The position numbers were made by a program, and so were the translations under genes. The notes under the pieces were generated by a model. That model saw nothing but the letters and a program-made list of their open reading frames with translations, searched no databases and was not told where the DNA came from. 40,363 bases of DNA from Oscillospiraceae bacterium (GTDB lineage Bacteria > Bacillota > Clostridia > Oscillospirales > Acutalibacteraceae), in assembly GCA_902791335.1 (NCBI GenBank), contig CADAVL010000003.1:1-40363 (forward strand). Reading direction: 5' to 3'. Of the stretch, positions 7,369-14,520 are shown piece by piece (position 1 is the stretch's first letter; every line of letters starts with the position of its first letter).

Positions 7369-9126
7369 TTATTTTGCTTTCTTCACCGTTACGGCACGAA
7401 TGACGAACAGGGCCAGAAGCATGAGCACAATGGCAACGCCGAGGGAGATAAACACGTTTTGTACAAACGCCGCTATAAGGTAGGAAACCAGCGATACGCC
7501 GGCCACGGTAATGGCGTAGGGCAGCTGGGTGGAAACGTGGTTGATGTGGTTGCACTGTGCGCCGGCAGAGGACATAATGGTGGTGTCCGAAATGGGGGAG
7601 CAGTGGTCACCGCAGACCGCACCTGCAAGGCAGGCAGACATACCAATGATCATCAGCTTGGAATCGGCCGGGAAAATAGCGGTAACAATGGGAATGAGAA
7701 TGCCGAAGGTGCCCCACGAGGTGCCGGTGGCAAAGGAAAGACCGCAGGCAACCAAGAAGATGATGGCAGGCAGGAAGTTGAAAAGTCCTGCCGCGGCGTT
7801 GTTCATTAAGTCGGCCACAAATACCTTTGCGCCCAAAACGCCGGTCAGATTTTTCAGCGAGGTTGCAAGGGTGAGAATCAAAATAGCCGGAACCATGGCT
7901 TTAAAGCCTTTCGGAATGCACTCCATGGCTTCTTTAAAGGTCATCACGCGGCGGGCGATCATGTAAACAACCGTGACAGCCAGCACGATCAGTGCGCCCC
8001 AGGGCAGACCTACGGCGGCGTCGGTGTTGGAAAAGGCTTCAACAATGTTCATGCCTTTGAAGGTGTTGCCGTTGCCGACGTAAACCAGCGCGATCACGCA
8101 AACAACAATTAAAAGAAGAATCGGAAGCACGAGATCGAACACGCGGCCTTTTGAGGAACCGGCTTCTTCCTCCTCGTCAACAGTGCTTTCACCGCTTGTA
8201 AAGAGATCGCCTTTTTCAATGGCATTCTTTTCATGCAGGCGCATGGGGCCGTAGTCGAACTTCATTAAGGTGATGGCAATGATGAATACAAAGGTTAAGA
8301 TGGAATAGAAATTATAAGGAATGGCGCGGATAAACAGGGAAAGACCCTGACCCTCCTCCGCGTAAGAGGAAACAGCGGCGGCCCAGGAGGAAATCGGTGC
8401 AATCATGCAGACCGGCGCAGCGGTGGCGTCGATCAGATAAGCCAGCTTTGCGCGGGAAATATTCTGCTTGTCGGTGACCGGACGCATGACCGAGCCAACG
8501 GTCAGGCAGTTGAAATAGTCGTCGATAAAGATGAGCACGCCGAGCAAAAATGTGGCCAGCATGGAGCCAACGCGGGAATGAATGTGCTTGGCCGCCCAGT
8601 TACCAAAGGCTCTGGAGCCGCCGGCACGGTTGACCAGCGCAACCAAAGCACCCAAGATCACTAAGAACATGAAAATACCGGCCGTGTCGGAAATTGCGGA
8701 GATAAAGCCGTTGTTGATCACGGTGTCCATGGTTTTGGTAAAATTGAAATTGGTAGCCAATAAGCCGCCGAATAAAATACCAATGAAGAGCGAAGAATAA
8801 ACCTCTTTGGTAATTAAGGCCAGCGCAATGGCGATGATCGGCGGCACAAGCGCCCAGAAGGTGGCATATTTGGAAAGATTTTTCCGCACGACCTCCAGTG
8901 AGGACGCAAGGTGTTCTTTAAAATTAGCGTCTTCCTTTAAGTTGGTGGCGTAATCGTCCAAATAAGCGTGGGCGGCCTCCTCTTCTGTGATACTGTCCGA
9001 AACGGCGGCTTCGGGCGCGGCCGCAGCGTCTGCGGCGGAATCGTCGGCAAATACGGTTATACTCAGCGAAAAAACGGTCAGTATAACGCAGAAGAGCACC
9101 GACAAAAGCTTTGCGGTCTTTTTCAT
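7369..9126 (-). CDS. nhaC: NhaC-family Na+/H+ antiporter
   Basis: A 585-residue polytopic membrane protein. The family motifs are clear: FIDDYFNCLTVGSVMRPVTD, ATAAPVCMIAPISSWAA, SFATGTSWGTFGILIP and GDHCSPISDTTIMSSAGA. Such proteins exchange Na+ for H+ or an organic substrate; the substrate here is not certain. It begins with a signal-like segment (about 1-31, ending VFADD) and an Ala/Glu-rich stretch of about 40 residues before the first transport helix, which is longer than usual. The frame is open upstream to 9381, but GGAGG at 9135-9139 fixes ATG 9126. A sodium antiporter would fit a cell whose Rnf pump makes an ion gradient. Confidence 0.9.
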   Translation of the reverse strand: MKKTAKLLSVLFCVILTVFSLSITVFADDSAADAAAAPEAAVSDSITEEEAAHAYLDDYATNLKEDANFKEHLASSLEVVRKNLSKYATFWALVPPIIAIALALITKEVYSSLFIGILFGGLLATNFNFTKTMDTVINNGFISAISDTAGIFMFLVILGALVALVNRAGGSRAFGNWAAKHIHSRVGSMLATFLLGVLIFIDDYFNCLTVGSVMRPVTDKQNISRAKLAYLIDATAAPVCMIAPISSWAAAVSSYAEEGQGLSLFIRAIPYNFYSILTFVFIIAITLMKFDYGPMRLHEKNAIEKGDLFTSGESTVDEEEEAGSSKGRVFDLVLPILLLIVVCVIALVYVGNGNTFKGMNIVEAFSNTDAAVGLPWGALIVLAVTVVYMIARRVMTFKEAMECIPKGFKAMVPAILILTLATSLKNLTGVLGAKVFVADLMNNAAAGLFNFLPAIIFLVACGLSFATGTSWGTFGILIPIVTAIFPADSKLMIIGMSACLAGAVCGDHCSPISDTTIMSSAGAQCNHINHVSTQLPYAITVAGVSLVSYLIAAFVQNVFISLGVAIVLMLLALFVIRAVTVKKAK

Positions 9127-9145
9127 GAAACAAACCTCCAGTAAG

Positions 9146-9183
9146 AATAAAAAATCACGGAGCGCCGCAAAAACGCACCGTGA
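9146..9183 (-). promoter_or_regulatory. Terminator-like hairpin ending the nhaC leader (candidate riboswitch platform)
   Basis: On the minus strand TCACGG-T-GCG pairs with CGC-T-CCGTGA (bases 9155-9183, one mismatch), followed at once by a T-run (9146-9154) and then the Shine-Dalgarno sequence. An intrinsic terminator between promoter and start codon is the usual layout of transcription attenuation. Further up the leader, ACAGAGG/CCTCTGT (9320-9326 with 9353-9359) and GTGCGC/GCGCAC form more stems. Ligand unknown; antiporter genes are known to carry Li+ and Na+ riboswitches, but I could not match a consensus. Confidence 0.6.
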
Positions 9184-9414
9184 CGAAAAAAGAAAAGTCG
9201 GAGTTGTCGCCCCCTGTGCGCTTTTTCGGAGCATGACAGCGCACAAAAAGCCATTAAAATCCAGCCTTGCTACCCACAAAAGCCGTTTAAAAAAAGAAAA
9301 TTCCAAAAACGTCGAAGCAACAGAGGTTCCATGAAAAAAAGCAAAAATCAGCCCTCTGTCATCATTCAGAACGCTTTTCATTTATTGTGCCGCTTGTCGA
9401 TCCAATTCTCGCTT

Positions 9415-9444
9415 AGTATAGCACCAAAAGCACCCCACTGTCAA
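9415..9444 (-). promoter_or_regulatory. nhaC promoter
   Basis: On the minus strand TTGACA (9439-9444), 18-bp spacer, TATACT (9415-9420). The start site is near 9408, giving a 280-base leader. Confidence 0.85.
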
Positions 9445-9542
9445 TAGTTGGCGGCGAAAAAAGAGAAAAACTGTAAAATGTGCAAAGGTTCCGGAAAATT
9501 TAACCGACGGAAGGCGATTGATCGTCACGTTGCAAAAAATGC

Positions 9543-9571
9543 TTGTAAAAAATAGGTAGCTGTGGTATGAT
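9543..9571 (+). promoter_or_regulatory. Promoter of the NlpC/P60-like gene
   Basis: TTGTAA (9543-9548), 17-bp spacer, TATGAT (9566-9571). The leader is about 145 bases. Confidence 0.7.
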
Positions 9572-9724
9572 AGAAAATATTGTAAAAAATATGTCCTTAA
9601 ATGTTTTTTTGTCACGGCTTTTTGATGGGAAAGTGCGCCTTTTTTTGAAGGGTACTTTTCGTCGGCGTGGCTGCGGCTCGCTTTTTTTGAAGATGAATTC
9701 TTTAAGGGCAGAATGGGGTAGGAA

Positions 9725-11278
9725 ATGAAAATATCCAAAAGAGTGCTTTCGTTTATTATGGTGTTTGTGCTTCTGTTTTCGGCAACGGTCTTTTCCGGCT
9801 TTACCGCGGGACCCGAAAATGCCGGCGGCACAAAAAAGGTAACGCCGAAAAGCTATCAGCTGACTGCCACCACCGCCGTATATAATGGCAAGGCGCAAAA
9901 GCCTCAGGTGAAGGTTTATGAAAAAAACGGCAAAAAAATTGCGGCAAAGCATTATACCGTGACTTATAAAAACAATGTAAAACCCGGCAAGGCAACCGCT
10001 AATGTGCGCATGAAAAACAATTACGAGGGTTCAAAAACGCTCGGCTTTAAAATTCTGCCGAAGAAGGCTTCAAAGCCGACACTTTCAACCAAAAAGCAAA
10101 AACAGCTTACCGTAAAATTAAAGGAAGACACCACCGTTTCGGGGCATCAGATACGGTACAGCACCTCGAAGAAATTCAAAAACGCCAAAACACTGCACCA
10201 TACGAACAGCGCAGGACTTCACAAAACGATTTCAAAGCTGAAAAATGACACGACTTATTATGTGGCAGTCAGGGGCTATAAATATATCGACGGTAAAAAG
10301 CACTACGGCGCCTGGAGCGGCACACAAAAGGTCAGGGTATCGTCGGCCGCCGCGCACCCGAACCTACCCGACGAAATGCTGGACAGCTATGTTATGGATG
10401 CCATGAAATATGTGGGTTACAAGGCGGACAAGCAGGCCAAGGCCGGTACGCTTTTGCAGGACTGCGGCAGCGGACCGCGCACGCCCATGCGTTTCCGTTC
10501 CGGTATTCGCTACGGCGGCGGACCGCTCGGCACCGAGACGGTGAAGGACAAAAAATCCCCCACCGGCAAAAAACCGGATATTTCGCGCTTTAAGCAAAAC
10601 GGCATGGTTTGCTCCAGCTTTGTGACCTATTATTATTTGAATTATCTGCCCAATGTGGCTGGTGTGAATACGAATGATATCCGATCCGCCATGAAAAAGA
10701 GCGGCGTGAAATTCAACAACTGCAATTCCTGGGGCTATGCCGCGGAATACCTTGTAAAGCGCGGCAAAGCGACGTTGGTGGATTCGGTTAAAAAGGGGCG
10801 CTCGCTGCCGGCGGCGCATTTGAGCCGGCTCAAGATTGGGGACTTAATTACCTTTAGAATTCCAAATGAGGGACTCGAATGGGGGCACGTTGCCGTTTAT
10901 GCCGGCACGAATAACGAGGGCGATCATTTTGTGGCGCACGTCGGTAGTGACGAGGGTCCGGTCTTTCAAACGCTGGAGCGCTTTGAAAATGTTGTGAACG
11001 ATCACGACGGCTGTGCGTATAAAAATGTTTACCGTTTTAAAAATCTGCCCTCCTCAAAGTATCAGTACACCGTGAAAACAAAATCGGTTTCCTATAAATA
11101 TACAGGAAAAGCCGTGAAGCCCACCGTTTTGGCAAAGGACGCAATCGGCAAGACGATCTCACCCAAAAATTACACGCTTTATTATTCAAACAATGTCAAG
11201 CGCGGCACGGCTACGGTGAAGGCCGTCTTTAAAGGAAAGTATGTCGGTGTGAAATCTGCGACCTTTAAAATAAAATAG
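9725..11278 (+). CDS. Secreted NlpC/P60-like hydrolase with Ig-like and FnIII domains
   Basis: 517 residues with a signal peptide (about 1-28). Residues 42-112 form a small beta domain (AVYNGKAQKP...YTVTYKNNVKPGKATANV); a second copy closes the protein at about 448-517 (YKYTGKAVKP...YTLYYSNNVKRGTATVKA). Between lie a fibronectin III-like domain (116-207) and a papain-like NlpC/P60 domain with candidate catalytic C296 (GMVCSSF), H388 (WGHVAVY) and third residue H405 (VAHVGS). It probably cuts peptidoglycan peptides or related bonds outside the cell; substrate not shown. The protein is very lysine-rich, which suits wall binding. Start chosen by GGGGTAGG just before ATG. It has its own promoter. 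Confidence 0.8.
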   Translation: MKISKRVLSFIMVFVLLFSATVFSGFTAGPENAGGTKKVTPKSYQLTATTAVYNGKAQKPQVKVYEKNGKKIAAKHYTVTYKNNVKPGKATANVRMKNNYEGSKTLGFKILPKKASKPTLSTKKQKQLTVKLKEDTTVSGHQIRYSTSKKFKNAKTLHHTNSAGLHKTISKLKNDTTYYVAVRGYKYIDGKKHYGAWSGTQKVRVSSAAAHPNLPDEMLDSYVMDAMKYVGYKADKQAKAGTLLQDCGSGPRTPMRFRSGIRYGGGPLGTETVKDKKSPTGKKPDISRFKQNGMVCSSFVTYYYLNYLPNVAGVNTNDIRSAMKKSGVKFNNCNSWGYAAEYLVKRGKATLVDSVKKGRSLPAAHLSRLKIGDLITFRIPNEGLEWGHVAVYAGTNNEGDHFVAHVGSDEGPVFQTLERFENVVNDHDGCAYKNVYRFKNLPSSKYQYTVKTKSVSYKYTGKAVKPTVLAKDAIGKTISPKNYTLYYSNNVKRGTATVKAVFKGKYVGVKSATFKIK

Positions 11279-11326
11279 AATAAATTCAAAGTGAATTTCA
11301 AAAAATTCGGCGCTTTTGCGTCTTAC

Positions 11327-11517
11327 GTCCGTCGGTTTCATCGCTGCCGGAAAAGACGCGCGCCGCCGGGCGACGGAGTGCAAAAGCACTCCGACGCCCG
11401 AAGAACCCCCGAGCAATTCACGGCCGCACAAAACGCGGCCGTGAATTGCTCGGGGGTTTGTCGCCTTTTGAGGCGACGCGGCGCGCAGATCTTTCGGCGG
11501 CGATGGAACCGGCGGAC
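11327..11517. repeat. Palindromic cloverleaf element, copy C
   Basis: The cleanest copy, 191 bp. The outer arms 11327-11366 and 11478-11517 are imperfect inverted repeats of about 40 bases (ends GTCCG/CGGAC) with a perfect GCGCGCCGC/GCGGCGCGC core. Between them lie three hairpins almost without spacer bases: 11367-11400 (CGGGCG-A-CGGAGTGC, AAAA loop), 11404-11458 (24-bp perfect stem, 7-base loop) and 11460-11477 (GTCGCCT-TTTG-AGGCGAC). The fold is a four-way junction. No terminator-like T-run follows. Confidence 0.85.
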
Positions 11518-11693
11518 AACGGCACAAACGGATCACTCGCCGGCCGTTTGCAGCAAGGCGATCTTTTTATTGCTTTGTTGAAGCCGGCCAAGCGGCCGTT
11601 TCGTTCGTTTTGGCAAAGTTTTTTAAAACGGGTAAAGCAGCCAAAACTTTAAAAAAACGGATAAAACGAAAAAGGAATCTCAAAAATTCCCTC

Positions 11694-11744
11694 TTTACAA
11701 GCCGCCTTTCATGGAGTATACTAAATATATAAGAACAAATGTTC
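11694..11744 (+). promoter_or_regulatory. dinB promoter with LexA (SOS) box
   Basis: TTTACA (11694-11699), 17-bp spacer, TATACT (11717-11722). GAACAAATGTTC at 11733-11744 fits the Firmicutes LexA operator GAAC-N4-GTTC and lies just past the -10, over the expected start site. A second overlapping half-site (GTTCTCAGAAC) follows. Confidence 0.9.
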
Positions 11745-11820
11745 TCAGAACAATATCGAGCTTTCGGACGAATTTTCGGCCGCACGTTCACGGCAGCAAT
11801 AAAAGAAAAAGGGGAATTTC

Positions 11821-13050
11821 ATGGAACGCATTATACTGCACTGCGATCTGAATAATTTTTATGCGTCGGTTGCGTGCCACGATCACCCCGAACTGCGTAA
11901 TCGCGCTGTAGCAGTCTGCGGCAGTGTGGAGGATCGCCACGGTATTGTATTGGCCAAAAATATGGCGGCCAAAAAAGCCGGCGTGAAAACCGGCGAGGCA
12001 ATCTGGCAGGCCAAAAATAAGTGTCCGTACCTTGTCACGGTGCCGCCGGACTTTCACCGTTATCACGAATTTTCCGAGCGCGCGCTGAATATTTACCGTG
12101 AGTTCAGCGATCTTGTGGAGCCGTTCGGGCCGGACGAGGCCTGGCTCGATGTCAGCGGCAGTACCATTCTTTTCGGCACCGGCGCGCAAATGGCCGACAG
12201 TATCCGCAAAAAAATACGCGAACAATTGGGGCTTACCGTGTCGGTTGGCGTGAGCTTTAACAAAACCTTTGCAAAGCTTGGCTCTGATCTTAAAAAGCCG
12301 GACGCCACAAACCTTGTAACCAAGGAAATTTTCAGGGAGGTTGTTTGGCCGCTTCCTGTCGAAGCAATGATCGGTATTGGCCCGGCTGTAAAACAACGGC
12401 TGAACAGCTGCGGCATTTACACGCTCGGGGAACTGGCGAATGCACCCGAACCGCTGCTTTTGAGAAATTTTGGCAAAAACGGAAAGATGCTCAGAGCGCT
12501 CGCTCGTGGGGAAGACACCGCCAGAGTGGCGCCGCAAAGCTATGTTCACATGCCGAAAAGCATTGGCCGCTCCACCACGTTTAAACGAAATCTTGAAACA
12601 GAAGACGACGTTTGGCAGCTGCTTTTAAAGCTTTCGGAGGAGGTTGCTTCGGAGCTCCGGCGGCATCGGCTCACCGCCACCGGCGTGCAGCTGCATCTAA
12701 GGACGGATCAGCTTGTCATCACCGAGCCGCAAACAAGGCTTGAAGCGCCGTGCCAGCTCGGTATTGAACTTGCAAAAGCCGGTTTTCGCCTTTTTAAGGA
12801 GGAATACGATTTTTCAAGGCCGCTGCGGTCTATCGGTATTCGGGCCATCGGCACGCAACCGGAGGCTGAGGGCGGCGGTCAGCTGTTGTTGTTCGGCGAT
12901 AACGAGGAGGAACAGCATTTGCAGGTGATCGAACGGCAAATGGATTCTCTGCGTACCCGTTTTGGAAAATCCTGCATTCAGCGCGGACGGCTTGTATATA
13001 CGGATATCGCGGCTTCGGCGCACCGTCCGTTCTCGACTTTGTATAAGTAG
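11821..13050 (+). CDS. dinB: DNA polymerase IV (Y-family, DinB)
   Basis: A 409-residue translesion polymerase. The catalytic metal ligands are visible: D9 in HCDLNNFYAS and D105-E106 in FGPDEAWLDV, with the palm motif SVGVSFNKTFAKLGSDLKKPDA. Finger and thumb (helix-hairpin-helix IGPAVKQRLNSCGIYTLGEL) and a C-terminal little-finger domain follow. It copies damaged DNA with low fidelity and is induced in the SOS response, which agrees with the LexA box over its promoter. Preceded by AAAGGGG. There is no clear beta-clamp pentapeptide beyond a QLLLFG stretch near residue 355, which could serve as one. Single-gene unit. Confidence 0.95.
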   Translation: MERIILHCDLNNFYASVACHDHPELRNRAVAVCGSVEDRHGIVLAKNMAAKKAGVKTGEAIWQAKNKCPYLVTVPPDFHRYHEFSERALNIYREFSDLVEPFGPDEAWLDVSGSTILFGTGAQMADSIRKKIREQLGLTVSVGVSFNKTFAKLGSDLKKPDATNLVTKEIFREVVWPLPVEAMIGIGPAVKQRLNSCGIYTLGELANAPEPLLLRNFGKNGKMLRALARGEDTARVAPQSYVHMPKSIGRSTTFKRNLETEDDVWQLLLKLSEEVASELRRHRLTATGVQLHLRTDQLVITEPQTRLEAPCQLGIELAKAGFRLFKEEYDFSRPLRSIGIRAIGTQPEAEGGGQLLLFGDNEEEQHLQVIERQMDSLRTRFGKSCIQRGRLVYTDIAASAHRPFSTLYK

Positions 13051-13153
13051 CTTTTTAAAAAGGCTTTTATTTGGTGCAAAGCTTTTCGGCGCAAAGTCTT
13101 AATAGAAAGGCAACTTTTAAACGGTTTCTTTTTGGGGAGAAAAGGGAAAACCC

Positions 13154-13323
13154 GGCAGGGGGCAGCTTTTGTGCTTTTTCGCGCGCCGCGTGACAAAAAG
13201 CGGAACGCTTTTTTTGTCACGGCCGCCAATGAAGGCCAAGCGCGACGGCGCTTGGTCTTCATTGGCGGCCGCAAAGCCCTTCGGGCTTTCGCGGCGCGCG
13301 ACCCGACCTTTTTGCTCCCTGCC
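13154..13323. repeat. Palindromic cloverleaf element, copy B
   Basis: 170 bp. Ends GGCAGGGGGCA (13154-13164) and TGCTCCCTGCC (13313-13323) pair with one mismatch; the core stem CGCGCGCCGCG (13180-13190) pairs perfectly with 13290-13300. Three hairpins lie between: 13191-13219 (TGACAAAAAGCG, GAA loop), 13221-13270 (14-bp GGCCGCCAATGAAG stem extended past one bulge, 50 bases in all) and 13272-13290 (AAAGCCC-TTC-GGGCTTT). The GTCGCC arm is replaced by a GTGAC one. The GCGGAACGC hairpin tip is shared with copy E. Confidence 0.8.
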
Positions 13324-13469
13324 GAAGCTTCATTTTTTTGAAAGCCAAAACAAAACCACTAAAAGAAAGCCTTTTTGAAAAAAGCATTTTTGCGGCTTTC
13401 AAAGAAATTAAAAAACATCAAAAGAGCAAAAACAAAGAATCGCAAAGCGGAAGCTTTCAAAAAAGATGT

Positions 13470-13498
13470 TTGCTTTTAAAGCGGAATTTTGCTATAAT
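13470..13498 (+). promoter_or_regulatory. Promoter of the AraC-type regulator gene
   Basis: TTGCTT (13470-13475), 17-bp spacer, consensus TATAAT (13493-13498). Confidence 0.75.
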
Positions 13499-13553
13499 AA
13501 ACCTAAAACGACCAGCCCGATGTTTTTAGTGCTTTTTTAAGGAGGATTACCGC

Positions 13554-14342
13554 GTGTTTTTATCGGCGATCATTGTAAATAAACAGTACGACGGCATCAA
13601 TCCGATCCAGTTCGGCATGGAGGACTGCGCGCCGGATTACGGCTACGGCCCTGCGGTGCGGACGTTTTGGATTCTCCATTTTGTTCGGTCTGGGCACGGT
13701 ATTTTTCGCCGCGGCGGTCGGGAATACAAGCTCGGCGCCGGTGATATCTTTGTAATACCGCCCCTGGAGGAAACATATTACGTCGCCGACCACGACGACC
13801 CGTGGCATTATGAATGGGTGGGGTTTTCCACCACTAAAGAGGTGCCGTATTTGTTAAACCGTCCGGTGATTCATTGCCCGGCGGCGGGGCATCTTTATGA
13901 GAAAATGTCGCGGTGCATGAATTACGAAAACGGCCGCAGCGCTTATTTGTGCGGCTGTATCTGGGAGCTTTTGGCACTTTTTATGGAGGAAGAAGGCCCG
14001 CGCGATGATTATATCCGGCAGATCATCAGCTGTATGCAGTCGGAATACAGCTATGGCATCACCGTGCAGGAAATCGCCCGTCGGCTGAACCTCGACCGCA
14101 GTTATTTATCCACGCTGTTCCGCTCCAAGGTCGGTATTTCGCCGCAGCAGTATCTTCGGGACCTTCGCATGAAAAAGGCCGCGGAATTAATGACGCTTCA
14201 GGGCTTAAAGCCCTCGGCGGCCGCCACCTCGACTGGCTATTCCGATCTATATAACTTTTCAAAAATGTTCAAGCAGTATTACGGCGTTTCGCCGAGAGCG
14301 TATATTGCACGCTTCCGCAGAGAGTCTGCAGAAGAAAAGTAA
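13554..14342 (+). CDS. AraC-family transcriptional regulator
   Basis: 262 residues: an N-terminal cupin-like sugar-sensing domain (about 10-130, with ILHFVRSGHGIF and GAGDIFVIPP) and a C-terminal pair of helix-turn-helix motifs (about 150-255, ITVQEIARRLNLDRSYLSTLF and the AraC signature AATSTGYSDLYNFSKMFKQYYGVSPRAY). GTG start with AAGGAGG 8 bases upstream. It faces the GH106-like gene across a shared terminator, and regulators of this type commonly control neighbouring glycosidase genes; that link is inference, and its operator was not identified. Confidence 0.9.
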   Translation: MFLSAIIVNKQYDGINPIQFGMEDCAPDYGYGPAVRTFWILHFVRSGHGIFRRGGREYKLGAGDIFVIPPLEETYYVADHDDPWHYEWVGFSTTKEVPYLLNRPVIHCPAAGHLYEKMSRCMNYENGRSAYLCGCIWELLALFMEEEGPRDDYIRQIISCMQSEYSYGITVQEIARRLNLDRSYLSTLFRSKVGISPQQYLRDLRMKKAAELMTLQGLKPSAAATSTGYSDLYNFSKMFKQYYGVSPRAYIARFRRESAEEK

Positions 14343-14424
14343 CGCTCGGCGGGACCTTTTCGCACCGCACTGTCTTTGAATGCAGTCCGGCGGTATAAAC
14401 TGAACATTTAAATGTTGAAACAAT

Positions 14425-14476
14425 AAAATCCACCGTAACCGAAGCAAAAGTGTCGTCGGTTGCGGTGGATTTTCGT
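14425..14476. terminator. Bidirectional terminator between araC-type and GH106-like genes
   Basis: AAAATCCACCGTAACCGA pairs with TCGGTTGCGGTGGATTTT (one mismatch) around a 13-base loop. A-run on the left, T-run on the right, as expected between convergent genes. Confidence 0.9.
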
Positions 14477-14520
14477 TTGTTTTTATTGCTTTTTTGGCAC
14501 CCGTGTTTTATAGCTTGCCG

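Larger units (their letters stand above)
9127..9724. other. Divergent gap between nhaC and the NlpC/P60 gene
   Basis: No gene seen. It holds two diverging promoters (minus 9415-9444; plus 9543-9571), the 280-base nhaC leader with a terminator-like hairpin at its end, and a 150-base leader for the plus gene with only weak hairpins. Confidence 0.7.
11279..11820. other. Gap between the NlpC/P60 gene and dinB
   Basis: No gene seen. It holds palindromic element C (11327-11517), an A-rich stretch, and the dinB promoter with its LexA box (11694-11744). Confidence 0.7.
13051..13553. other. Gap between dinB and the AraC-type gene
   Basis: No gene seen. It holds palindromic element B (13154-13323), an A/T-rich stretch rich in AAAG and CTTT, and the promoter of the AraC-type gene. 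Confidence 0.7.

Noticed and set aside
7318-7809. Plus-strand open frame opposite nhaC
   Set aside because: Antisense shadow of a strongly conserved membrane protein gene; composition is His/Gly/Asn-rich and has no family features.
9127-9381. N-terminal extension of nhaC to 9381
   Set aside because: It would place 85 unrelated residues before a clear signal segment and cross the terminator-like hairpin; GGAGG sits just before ATG 9126.
11404-11458. Hairpins of element C as intrinsic terminators
   Set aside because: Very stable stem, but no T-run follows on either strand; the neighbouring arm begins directly.
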